A stretch of DNA of 64,000 bases, taken from assembly GCF_014203605.1 (NCBI RefSeq), contig NZ_JACHJJ010000003.1, positions 124,001-188,000 of the forward strand, given 5' to 3'. The translations under genes were made by a program, and so were the position numbers. This stretch comes from Thiemannella venezuelensis. Its GTDB lineage: Bacteria > Actinomycetota > Actinomycetes > Streptosporangiales > Streptosporangiaceae. Shown one piece after another: positions 51,188 to 64,000 of the stretch (the stretch's first letter is position 1; every line of letters starts with the position of its first letter). The notes under the pieces are model-generated. The model was not told where the DNA came from and searched no databases. It saw only the letters and a list, made by a program, of their open reading frames with translations.

Positions 51188-52093
51188 TCACACCCGCAGG
51201 TAACGGCGGAGCGTGACGAACGAGGCGAGCACACAGATGAAGACGCCGATGGCCATGGTGAAACTGATCACCGAGGCGACGGTCTCCCAGGTGAGCTGGC
51301 TGTTGCCCAGGTATCCCTGCATCCCGTCGAAGAGGAACACCTTGGTGACGATCAGCAGGACCGCCGCCATCACGCCGCCGATCAGGCCGGCGATGACGCC
51401 CTCCATCACGAACGGGAGCTGGATGTAGAGGTTCGAGGCGCCGACCAGCCGCATGATGCCCGTCTCACGCCTCCGGTTGTAGGCCGAGAGCCGGACCGTG
51501 TTGCCGATCAGCAGGGTGGCGGCGATCACCAGGAAGCCGGCGATCACCAGGGCGAACCCGCGGATCTTCTCCATCAGCCCGAAGAAGTTCTCCAGGAGCT
51601 TCTTCTGGTTGACCACGTTGGAGACCCCCGCGGCGCCCTCCAGGGACTCGATCACCGCACCGTAGGTGTCGGGATCCTTGAGCTTGACCCGGAACGACTC
51701 GGGCATGTCGTCGACCTGGATCGCCGCGAGCAGCACGGTGTTGCTGGCGTACTGCACCTTGAAGTTCTCGTAGGCCTTGGCCGCGTCCTCGAACTCGACC
51801 TTCTCGACCTGCTCCATGCCCTCGATCTGCGCCCTGAGCGCGGCCTGCTCCTCCTGGTCGACGCCGCCGCTGCCCTTGCACTTGGGGAACGGGTCGTTCT
51901 TCTTGCACAGGAAGACCGAGACCTCGACCTTGTCCGCCCAGTAGTCCTTCATGCCGGAGATCTGAGAGCTGACCATCAGACCGATACCCAGCAGCGCCAT
52001 GCCGATCGCCACCGTCACGATGACCGCGATGGTCATCGTGAGGTTACGGCGGAGGCCGATCCAGACCTCGGAGAAGATGAAGTTTGCCCGCAT
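51188..52093 (-). CDS. ftsX: Cell-division ABC transporter permease FtsX
   Basis: 301 residues: a short cytoplasmic N-terminus, helix 1 (about 22-45), a large outer loop (to about 170) with KDYWADKVEVSVFLCKKNDP, then three helices. RRRETGIMRLVGASNLYIQL is the FtsX/MacB coupling region that meets FtsE. With FtsE it transmits ATP hydrolysis to cell-wall hydrolases during division. The outer loop has two Cys (KNDPFPKCK and LCKK), possibly a disulfide. It follows ftsE by 30 bases. Confidence 0.95.
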   Translation of the reverse strand: MRANFIFSEVWIGLRRNLTMTIAVIVTVAIGMALLGIGLMVSSQISGMKDYWADKVEVSVFLCKKNDPFPKCKGSGGVDQEEQAALRAQIEGMEQVEKVEFEDAAKAYENFKVQYASNTVLLAAIQVDDMPESFRVKLKDPDTYGAVIESLEGAAGVSNVVNQKKLLENFFGLMEKIRGFALVIAGFLVIAATLLIGNTVRLSAYNRRRETGIMRLVGASNLYIQLPFVMEGVIAGLIGGVMAAVLLIVTKVFLFDGMQGYLGNSQLTWETVASVISFTMAIGVFICVLASFVTLRRYLRV

Positions 52094-52123
52094 GTTCTTC
52101 CTGTCGCTCTCGCCGATCCCGGT

Positions 52124-52813
52124 TCAGTACGCCTGGCCGTACACGCCACGCGACTGGTCTCGGACGATCTTTCCGTCCTCCAGTTCCACTACGCGCTTGC
52201 GCATGGAGTCGACGATGGCCGCGTCGTGCGTGGCCATGACGACGGTGGTGCCCGTCCGGTTGATCCGGTCGAGCACCTTCATGATGCCGATGCTCGTCGC
52301 CGGGTCGATGTTCCCGGTCGGCTCGTCGGCCAGCAGGATCATCGGCCGGTTGACGAACGCGCGGGCCATCGCGACCCGCTGCTGCTCGCCTCCGGACAGC
52401 TCGTCGGGCATCCGGTGGGCCTTGCCCTCCAGGCCGACGAGCTCGACGACCTCGGGCACGACCTTGCGGATGAACCGCCGGGGCTTGCCGATGACCTCCA
52501 GGGCGAACGCCACGTTCTCGTAGACGTTCTTGTTCGGCAGGAGCCGGAAGTCCTGGAACACGCAGCCGATCCGGCGACGCAGGTGCGGCACCTTGAAGTT
52601 GGACAGTCGGGCGAGATCCTTGCCGGCCACATGGATCGCGCCCGAGTTGGGGCGCTCCTCCTTGAGGACCAGGCGGAGGAAGGTCGACTTCCCGGACCCC
52701 GAGGGGCCGACGAGAAACACGAACTCGCCCTTGTCGACGTCGACGCTGACGTGGTCCAACGCGGGCCGGTTCTGGTTCGCGTAGACCTTGGTGACATTAT
52801 CAAAATGGATCAC
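52124..52813 (-). CDS. ftsE: Cell-division ABC transporter ATPase FtsE
   Basis: 229 residues. Walker [10 protein letters not shown] (36-44), Q-loop CVFQDFRLL, signature [14 protein letters not shown], Walker [14 protein letters not shown] and H-loop VMATHDAA. Pairs with FtsX. Starts at ATG 52813 in a 234-base divergent gap (52814-53047) before a small plus-strand gene; that gap contains TTTACC/CATAAAGT-like promoter elements and no further gene. Confidence 0.96.
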   Translation of the reverse strand: MIHFDNVTKVYANQNRPALDHVSVDVDKGEFVFLVGPSGSGKSTFLRLVLKEERPNSGAIHVAGKDLARLSNFKVPHLRRRIGCVFQDFRLLPNKNVYENVAFALEVIGKPRRFIRKVVPEVVELVGLEGKAHRMPDELSGGEQQRVAMARAFVNRPMILLADEPTGNIDPATSIGIMKVLDRINRTGTTVVMATHDAAIVDSMRKRVVELEDGKIVRDQSRGVYGQAY

Positions 52814-53047
52814 GGGCGCATCACGGCATGTCAGTCTAGGGGTTAGGACGGTCGCGGTGGTGGCAGAGGACCACTTCCCGCCTCTCGCCGGCCGGGGGGC
52901 GCCGATCTTTACCTCGATCGACGTTCCGGTTGGCCGGAGCCCAGTCTAGGGGGAAGACTGGCATGGAAGGTCCATAACGGAAACAAAACGATTCGGCGCC
53001 CGGTAACGACCGCATAAAGTGGTTACGAATCCGAAGGCGAGGACACG

Positions 53048-53239
53048 ATGAGCTGTGATGATCTGGTCTGCGCGCGGTGCGCGCACCCCGTCGCGGAGGG
53101 CCGCTGCCCCCTGTGCCGGGCCAACCGCGACCGCATGCACCACGGCGGCCTGGGCGGGATGACTCCCGCCCTCGTCTCCCTGGCGCTTATCACGCTGTTC
53201 TTCCTCACGCTGGCCCTCAAGCACCTCACGGGGACCTGA
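53048..53239 (+). CDS. Small membrane protein with a zinc-ribbon-like N-terminus
   Basis: 63 residues. DDLVCARCAHPV followed by GRCPLCRAN gives CxxC twice (a four-Cys zinc knuckle), then a HHGGLGG link and one transmembrane helix (MTPALVSLALITLFFLTLAL). GCGAGGACACG precedes the ATG. Conserved-looking but unnamed; located between ftsE (divergent) and prfB (convergent, 18 bases away). It might be a membrane-tethered redox or zinc sensor; function unknown. Confidence 0.65.
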   Translation: MSCDDLVCARCAHPVAEGRCPLCRANRDRMHHGGLGGMTPALVSLALITLFFLTLALKHLTGT

Positions 53240-53257
53240 GCGGGCCCCCGGAAGGTT

Positions 53258-54376
53258 TCAGGCGCCCTCGCCCGCCTCCTGGCGGCGGGTCCAGCGGATC
53301 TCGGCCTCGATGAACTCGTCGAGGTCGCCGTCCAGCACCGCGCTCGGGTTGCCCGCTTCGGTGCCCGTCCGCAGGTCCTTCACGATCTGGTACGGGTGCA
53401 GCACGTAGTTGCGGATCTGGGTGCCCCACGAGGTGGTGGCCTCACCCCGGATCTCGCTCAGCGCCGCCGCCTCCTCCTGCCGCTTGCGCTCCAGCAGCTT
53501 GGACTGCAGGACCGCCATGGCGGTCGCCTTGTTCTGCAGCTGGGAGCGCTCGTTCTGGCAGGAGACCACGATGCCGGTGGGCAGGTGGGTGAGGCGGACC
53601 GCCGAGTCGGTGGTGTTGACGCCCTGGCCGCCGGGACCCGAGGACCGGTAGACGTCGACCCGCAGGTCGTCCTCGTTGATGTCGATGTGGTCGGTCGTCT
53701 CGACGACGGGGACCACGTCCACGCCCGCGAAGGAGGTCTGGCGGCGGCCCTGGTTGTCGAACGGGCTGATCCGGACCAGCCGGTGGGTGCCGTGCTCGCC
53801 GCGGAGGGTGCCGTAGGCGTAGGGGGCCTTGACCGTGAAGGTCGTCGACTTGATCCCGGCCTCCTCGGCGTAGGAGGTCTCGTAGATCTCCGTCGGGTAG
53901 CCCTTGCGCTCGGCCCAGCGGATGTACATCCGCTGGAGCATCTGCGCCCAGTCCGCGGCGTCCACGCCGCCGGCCTGGGACTGGATCGTGACGACCGCCT
54001 CCCGGGCGTCGTACTCGCCCGAGAGCAGGGTGCGGACCTCCAGGGCGCCGATGTCGCCCCTGAGGGCCGCCAGCTCCCGGTCGGCCTCCTCGCGGGTGTC
54101 GGGATCGTCCTCGGCCTCGGCGAGCTCGTAGAGGACGGACAGGTCCTCCAGCCGCTGCCCGAGGGTCTCGATCCTGTTGACCTCGCCCTGCAGATAGGAG
54201 AGCTTGCTGGTGACCTTCTGGGCCCGCTCCTGGTCGTTCCAGAGGTCGGGCGCGGCCGCCTGGTCCTCCAGCTCCTCGATCTGCTTGCGTACGGCGTCGA
54301 GGTCCAGCACGTCCTGAATGCTGTTCAGCGTGCCGGTAAGCTCGTTGATCTCTTCTGCCGGATCGTTGAGTGCCAC
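53258..54376 (-). CDS. prfB: Peptide chain release factor 2
   Basis: 372 residues, full length. Recognises UGA/UAA stops. Coiled N-terminal domain (30-110), then the SPF anticodon-like motif at 204-206 (RISPFDNQG) and the catalytic GGQ at 249-251 ([16 protein letters not shown]). The GTG start at 54376 gives the complete protein in one frame, so there is no programmed +1 frameshift as in E. coli. Convergent with the small zinc-ribbon gene. Confidence 0.97.
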   Translation of the reverse strand: MALNDPAEEINELTGTLNSIQDVLDLDAVRKQIEELEDQAAAPDLWNDQERAQKVTSKLSYLQGEVNRIETLGQRLEDLSVLYELAEAEDDPDTREEADRELAALRGDIGALEVRTLLSGEYDAREAVVTIQSQAGGVDAADWAQMLQRMYIRWAERKGYPTEIYETSYAEEAGIKSTTFTVKAPYAYGTLRGEHGTHRLVRISPFDNQGRRQTSFAGVDVVPVVETTDHIDINEDDLRVDVYRSSGPGGQGVNTTDSAVRLTHLPTGIVVSCQNERSQLQNKATAMAVLQSKLLERKRQEEAAALSEIRGEATTSWGTQIRNYVLHPYQIVKDLRTGTEAGNPSAVLDGDLDEFIEAEIRWTRRQEAGEGA

Positions 54377-54491
54377 GTCTGTAAAGGGTACGCGACCGCC
54401 ACACCCCGTTGTGTACGGCTCGGGCCCGCGCCGTGGCTAGGCTTGGCGCCGCGGCGGGCACCGCCGGGAGAGAGGCCATCGGGAGGCGAGG

Positions 54492-55517
54492 GTGCGAGGA
54501 AACGGGCGACGGGGTCTGCTCGCGCTCGCGCTCGCCCTGACCGCCGCGGCCGCGGCCTGCTCCTCCGGGGACGGCGCGGCCCCGGAGCGGAGCCCCGCGG
54601 CCGCCGGTTCGACCCCCGTCCCGGCCGCCGCCCGCCCGCAGGTCACCCTCGCCGAGGCCGCCGCGGCGCTGAAGGACGTCCTGTCCGCCGACGAGGTCCT
54701 GGGCTCCGCCTCCCCCCGGCTGCCCGCCGACCGCAACCACCTGCTCAGGCAGGCCGCCGACGGGCACCTCGCCCTGCTCCAGGCCGCCCTGGGCAGGTCC
54801 GGCGAGGACCTGCCCGGCCACACCTGGGGTGAGCCGCGGCTGCTGGTCCCCCGGCTGGAGCGGGGCCCCCTCTGGTTCGCCGCCGTCGTGGACCGCCGCG
54901 ACGGCGACGGGGAGAGCCGCTCCGCGGTGCTGACGGTGACCGGGCAGGGCGGGAAGGACTGGCGGATCAGCTCCCTCTCCCTGCTGGACTCCGCGCTCCC
55001 CGAGATCGCGCTGGACGCCGAGGGCTACGCCACCGCCCTGGGCGAGGACGACCCCGGCGTGCAGATCAGCCCGCGGCTGATGGCGCCGCTCCACGCGACC
55101 ACGGCGGAGGAGGGCTCGGCGGGGTTCGCCGCCGGGCTGATCGCCGAAGGCCCGCACACCACCGCGCACGCGACCGAGATCACCGCCACCCGCGCGGCGG
55201 AGAAGGGCGGCTGCCTCGGCTACGGCTCGATCTTCGCCGCGGCCGGCTACCCGGTGCACGCGCTGCGCACCGCGGACGGCGGCGCCCTGATCATGTACTC
55301 CCTGATCAGGACGACGACCTGGACGGCCAAGGTCTACCCCTGCGGGGAGCTCAGGGCGAAGGTGCCCGAGGGCCGGGAGCCCGACGCCGCCCCGCTGGAG
55401 GAGGTCCGCACCGTGGAGACGCAGCAGTACGTGAGCACGGTCCCGCCGAAGACCAGCCGCGAGCTCGCCCGGATCATCGGCTACGCCGGCGGCATCACCA
55501 AGGTCACCAGCTCCTGA
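54492..55517 (+). CDS. Lipoprotein of unknown function (DUF8094-like)
   Basis: 341 residues from a GTG with GGGAGGCGAGG upstream. The signal peptide ends in the lipobox AAAAC (C about 23), followed by an Ala/Pro-rich linker. The mature part has VTLAEAAAALKDVLSADEVL, RGPLWFAAVVDRRDGDGESR, LLDSALPEIALDAEGYATAL and a C-terminal IRTTTWTAKVYPCGELRAKV. The pattern resembles large actinomycete lipoproteins annotated as DUF8094; two Cys (about 238 and 293) could form a bond. Divergent from prfB and convergent to the deacetylase-transferase gene; no functional link. Confidence 0.65.
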   Translation: MRGNGRRGLLALALALTAAAAACSSGDGAAPERSPAAAGSTPVPAAARPQVTLAEAAAALKDVLSADEVLGSASPRLPADRNHLLRQAADGHLALLQAALGRSGEDLPGHTWGEPRLLVPRLERGPLWFAAVVDRRDGDGESRSAVLTVTGQGGKDWRISSLSLLDSALPEIALDAEGYATALGEDDPGVQISPRLMAPLHATTAEEGSAGFAAGLIAEGPHTTAHATEITATRAAEKGGCLGYGSIFAAAGYPVHALRTADGGALIMYSLIRTTTWTAKVYPCGELRAKVPEGREPDAAPLEEVRTVETQQYVSTVPPKTSRELARIIGYAGGITKVTSS

Positions 55518-55554
55518 CGCCCGTCGCGCTCACCGCGTGCGGGACGGACGGTTC

Positions 55555-57810
55555 TCAGCCGCGCGCCGCGAAGGTGCCCTCCCTGCGGATCGTCTGCCAG
55601 CCCAGGCGCACCCCGAGCACGGCGGTCGCCACCGACTGGATGACCACCAGGTACATCAGCTGCCGGTAGACGAACTGCTGCAGGGGCAGGGCCCACAGCA
55701 CCGAGGCCCGTTCCCGGTCCAGCCGCAGCGCGTACCAGCCGCTGAACGCCTGCAGCAGCACGAATCCCGCCCATACCGCCACCACCGGCAGCGGGTCCCC
55801 CACCGCCACGTGGTAGGCGGCCATGATGTCCACGACCGGCGCCAGCAGCGGCAGCAGTACCTGGAAGAGCGCCAGGTAGCCCAGGCACCGGCGGCCGAAC
55901 GGGCCCTCCGCGATCGCGTGGCGGTGCTTCCACATCGCCTGCAGCGTGCCGTAGCACCACCGGTAGCGCTGCCGCCAGAGCTGCCCGAGCGAGGTCGGCG
56001 CCTCGGTCCAGGCCAGCGCGCCCTCCTCGTAGACCACCTGCCAGCCGGCCCGGCGGATCGCCATGGTCAGGTCGGTGTCCTCGGCCAGGGTGTCGGCGCT
56101 GACTCCCCCGGCCTCCCGCAGCGCCGAGCGCCGGAACGCCCCGATCGCCCCGGGCACGGTGGGCATGCAGCCCAGCATGTCGAAGGCGCGGCGGTCGAGG
56201 TTGAAGCCGATGACGTACTCGATGTGCTGCCAGCGTCCGATCACACCGCGGCGGTTGCCCACCTTCGTGTTGCCGCTGACCGCTCCCACGGCCGGGTCCG
56301 CGAGCGGCCGGACCAGGTGGCCGATGGTGGCGGGCTCGAAGACGGTGTCGCCGTCCACCATGACCAGGATGTCGTGCGAGGCGCAGGCGATGCCGGTGTT
56401 GAGCGCGGCGGGCTTGCCGCCGTTCTCCCGGCGGATCACCCGCACTCCGGGCAGGCCGAGGGAGGCGGTGATGGCGGCGGTGCGGTCGGAGGAGCCGTCG
56501 TCGACGACGATCACCTCCAGTCCGCCGGGGTGGCCGGTCCTCACCAGCGAGCGCACGGTCGCCTCGATGCCGGCCTCCTCGTTGTAGGCGGGGACGATCA
56601 CGGTGACGGGAGGCGGTACGGGCCAGGCCGGCGTGTGCCCGGCGTGCCTCCTGCCGGCCCTTGCGTGCCGGGCGTGCATCCTGGCCAGGACGAGGAAGAG
56701 CATCAGCCGCAGCAGGGTGAGCGCCCCCGCGGCGGCCATGACCCACACCATCGCCGTGGCGAAGGCGCCCGCCGCGCGCTGGGCGAGCCCCAGCCCGGTG
56801 CCGACGAAGCGCTCCATGTCACCGGCCGGAGTGTGGGCGGAGGGCATGCCGATGGCGGAGGTGAGCGTCACCGCCCGGTACCCCTGCGCGGTGAGCCGGG
56901 TGAGCAGCCGGTCGACCGCGGCGACCGTCTGGCCGCGGTCGCCGCCGGAGTCGTGCATCATGACCACCGCTCCTCTGCCCCGGCGGGGGAGGGCCGATCG
57001 CACGATCCGCCCGGTGCCGGGCCTGGCCCAGTCCTCGGTGTCCAGGTCGGTGAGCACGACGAGGTAGCCCTCCTCCGCCATGACACGCATCGCCCGCAGC
57101 TGGGCGCCGGTGAGGGCGGCCGGCGAGGAGAAGTACGGCGGGCGGACCAGGCGGGTGTGCACGCCCGCGGCGCCGGCCAGCGCCTTCTGGGTCAGCGACA
57201 GCTCCAGCCGGAGCCGCCAGTCCGGCACGGCGGCGGGATCGGCGTGCGCGTAGGTGTGGTTGCCGATCTCGTGCCCCCCGGCGATGATCCTCCGGGTCAG
57301 CTCGGGGTTCTCCGCGATCCGGGCGCCGACGGCGAAGAAGGTGGCCTTGGCACCGTGCTTGGCGAGCACGGCGAGCAGTTCCGGCGTCCACCGCGGATCC
57401 GGGCCGTCGTCGAAGGTGAGGGCCACCGTACGGGCCGGGAGGCGGACGCTGTCCGGCTCGCCGCCGGTGAGGTTGATCACGGGTCCGCCGCGCCGTACCC
57501 GGTCGAGCTCCGCCGAGGGCCGGTCGGCGGGGACGGGCGCGGCACGCGTCTCGCCCACCGCGTTCGTGGTGTAACCGTTGAGGAGCAGTGCTCCCGCCGT
57601 CAGCACGGCGCCGGCCGCGACCACGAGCCAGTGCCCTCGCGGGTCGGTCCGGAGCCGGCGCCGCCGCCGGACGGCAGCACGCCGCCCGGGGTCCGGGCTC
57701 CTCCGCGGAGGGCGCGTCCCTCTCCGCGGGCGGACGGCCGCTGCGGTTCCCGCCGCGGCTGCGGAGCGCGGAGGCCGCTCGCGTACCGCCGGGGTCTCCT
57801 TCCCGCTCAT
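55555..57810 (-). CDS. Bifunctional polysaccharide deacetylase-glycosyltransferase 2 (MatB-like)
   Basis: 751 residues. Basic cytoplasmic N-terminus and helix (about 60-80). NodB deacetylase (about 122-330) with TFDDGPDPRWTP, GNHTYAHAD and RPPYFSS, the metal Asp and His all present. A helix (about 355-378), then a GT2 domain (about 410-640): VIVVDDGSSDRT, MVDGDTVFEP (DxD), EDTDLTMAIRR and QRYRW. Several C-terminal helices form the polymer channel. The fold combination corresponds to Streptomyces MatB, needed for a PNAG-like glycan and pellet formation. The ATG overlaps the upstream stop (57807-57810). The polymer is inferred. Confidence 0.87.
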   Translation of the reverse strand: MSGKETPAVRERPPRSAAAAGTAAAVRPRRGTRPPRRSPDPGRRAAVRRRRRLRTDPRGHWLVVAAGAVLTAGALLLNGYTTNAVGETRAAPVPADRPSAELDRVRRGGPVINLTGGEPDSVRLPARTVALTFDDGPDPRWTPELLAVLAKHGAKATFFAVGARIAENPELTRRIIAGGHEIGNHTYAHADPAAVPDWRLRLELSLTQKALAGAAGVHTRLVRPPYFSSPAALTGAQLRAMRVMAEEGYLVVLTDLDTEDWARPGTGRIVRSALPRRGRGAVVMMHDSGGDRGQTVAAVDRLLTRLTAQGYRAVTLTSAIGMPSAHTPAGDMERFVGTGLGLAQRAAGAFATAMVWVMAAAGALTLLRLMLFLVLARMHARHARAGRRHAGHTPAWPVPPPVTVIVPAYNEEAGIEATVRSLVRTGHPGGLEVIVVDDGSSDRTAAITASLGLPGVRVIRRENGGKPAALNTGIACASHDILVMVDGDTVFEPATIGHLVRPLADPAVGAVSGNTKVGNRRGVIGRWQHIEYVIGFNLDRRAFDMLGCMPTVPGAIGAFRRSALREAGGVSADTLAEDTDLTMAIRRAGWQVVYEEGALAWTEAPTSLGQLWRQRYRWCYGTLQAMWKHRHAIAEGPFGRRCLGYLALFQVLLPLLAPVVDIMAAYHVAVGDPLPVVAVWAGFVLLQAFSGWYALRLDRERASVLWALPLQQFVYRQLMYLVVIQSVATAVLGVRLGWQTIRREGTFAARG

Positions 57811-58394
57811 CCCTTCGTCGCCGGGTTCCCTCCGGCGTCCTGACCGGGCGGCGTCGCGGTCGGGGCCGGTCGCCCGGTCGGCTGCCCGGACGCCGCCGGC
57901 CCGGCCGGCTGCCCGGACGGGGGCGGTTCGACCGGTTGCTCCGGTACCGCCGGCTCCTGTGACGGGGTGGGCGCGGCGGAGGGGACCCGGGAGGGCGCGA
58001 GCGGGGCCTTCGGGGACGACGGCCGGGGCGTCACCCGGGGCCGCGGGGAGGTCGCGGACCCGGAGGTACGGGAGGAGGCCGGCACGGAGGTGCGGGAGGG
58101 GGCCGGAGCCGGACGCCGCGAGGCCGGCGCCGCGGTGGCCTCCGCGCTCGGCGAGGACTTCGCGGGCCTTCCCTGCCCGGCCCCGGTGGCGGCGGGCACC
58201 GGCGCCGCGGGGCCGTCTTCCGGCCAGCCGCCCGCCGGCAGCGGCGTGCCGGTGAACAAGCCGCCCACCACGATCGCCGCCGAGCCGAACACCAGCGTCC
58301 CGGATGCGATCCCGATGACGTTCAGGAGCCGTCTGCGTCTGCCCGTGCGATCGACGAAGACCGCGGCGCCGGTGGGGGGGTTCCGGTGATTCAC
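57807..58394 (-). CDS. Single-pass protein with Pro/Ser/Ala-rich outer region
   Basis: 195 residues if the GTG at 58394 (VNHRNPPTGAAVF) starts the gene; the longer frame upstream is rich in A+T and unlikely. RTGRRRRLLNVIGIASGTLV gives a basic patch and one transmembrane helix. The rest is a disordered outer region of Pro, Ser, Ala and Arg. Its stop overlaps the start of the MatB-like gene by ATGA, so the two are translationally coupled. It probably assists that enzyme at the membrane or cell wall; no domain is recognised. Confidence 0.6.
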   Translation of the reverse strand: MNHRNPPTGAAVFVDRTGRRRRLLNVIGIASGTLVFGSAAIVVGGLFTGTPLPAGGWPEDGPAAPVPAATGAGQGRPAKSSPSAEATAAPASRRPAPAPSRTSVPASSRTSGSATSPRPRVTPRPSSPKAPLAPSRVPSAAPTPSQEPAVPEQPVEPPPSGQPAGPAASGQPTGRPAPTATPPGQDAGGNPATKG

Positions 58395-58422
58395 GGGGCG
58401 GAAGTTTAGTAATAAAAGATCA

Positions 58423-63749
<5,327 letters not shown>

Positions 63750-64000
63750 GTCGCTCTCACTCCTTTGTGAGGGGTTGTGCTCATTTTGTCCGGGCCCTAC
63801 ATCAGGCTGTAGTGCCCGCGGGGGAGAAGGTGATGCCCCGGCCTCGCGCACCGGGCGTCATCGGCGGCACGGCGAGCCCGTCGCGGGCGGGCAAATCTTC
63901 GGCAAGCCGCCGTGGATCGTCGTGTGACCCGTGACGGCCCGCCGTCACCCGCGGGGAACCGGGGGTTTCATGGTCACAGACGGTGGGTCCTCGCCAGGAG
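63750..64000 (+). other. Upstream region of gdh and window end
   Basis: 251 bases. They contain the inverted repeat GTGACGG-CCCG-CCGTCAC (about 63931-63948). An ATG at 63970 with a G-rich stretch 6 bases before stays open to the window end (MVTDGGSSPG), so a plus-strand gene may begin there, but 31 bases are too few to decide. Confidence 0.3.

Overview
The window is 64 kb of very high-GC DNA with GTG and TTG starts, many 4-base stop/start overlaps, an actinobacterial tmRNA, and close relatives of mycobacterial lipid and envelope genes. It comes from a filamentous actinomycete; a Streptosporangiaceae-like host (Streptosporangium, Nonomuraea and relatives) is my inference, not a proof. Two stretches (about 8.5-9.85 kb and 13.0-14.1 kb) are clearly richer in A+T than everything else and look acquired.

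Region 1 (1-1.7 kb): the tail of a membrane-anchored protein, a class E/F-like sortase, and an EchA19-like enoyl-CoA hydratase behind a TetR-type palindrome. Region 2 (1.7-14.1 kb): a secreted 2475-residue RHS/YD-repeat toxin with a low-GC, DUF6973-like C-terminal tip, an overlapping lipoprotein gene (candidate immunity gene), a nested pair of insertion sequences (an ISL3 element inside an IS66 element, with a perfect 8-bp target duplication), then two paralogous low-GC lipoproteins. Region 3 (14.1-16.7 kb): mobile-element debris: a group II intron-like tail, an IS5-type fragment, an IS1380 element, an IS3 OrfA fragment and a broken anti-sigma-type ATPase.

Region 4 (16.7-36.3 kb) is the most coherent block: a cell-envelope glycan locus. 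A DUF3068 gene, ubiA, dprE1 and dprE2 form one operon (decaprenylphosphoryl-arabinose supply). A second operon, GT4 > aftD > DUF3068 > GT-C, is linked by 4-base overlaps. Around them lie an acyltransferase-3, two further GT-C-like membrane proteins, a methyltransferase and a 43-residue DUF2613 protein. The set matches, family by family, the M. tuberculosis Rv0224c-Rv0228 and Rv0236c-Rv0236A genes plus the Rv3790/Rv3791/Rv3806c pathway. DprE1 has Ala where the benzothiazinone-target Cys387 should be.

Region 5 (36.3-43.4 kb): lipid catabolism (FadE34-like fused acyl-CoA dehydrogenase, acyl-CoA synthetase), an HtrA-like lipoprotein protease and an aquaporin with an NPG loop. Region 6 (43.5-48 kb): a convergent HigB/HigA-like toxin-antitoxin pair whose promoter palindrome is nearly identical to the one before the RHS gene, a SnoaL/SRPBCC pair with a PadR regulator, a PEP-mutase/isocitrate-lyase family enzyme and a Uma2-type nuclease. 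Region 7 (48-54.4 kb): conserved housekeeping block ftsE-ftsX-smpB-(degenerate penicillin-binding protein)-ssrA, and prfB. Region 8 (54.4-64 kb): a lipoprotein, a deacetylase-glycosyltransferase fusion (MatB/PNAG-like) with a small partner, a GH5 remnant, a perfect 17-bp inverted repeat, and the large NAD-dependent glutamate dehydrogenase.
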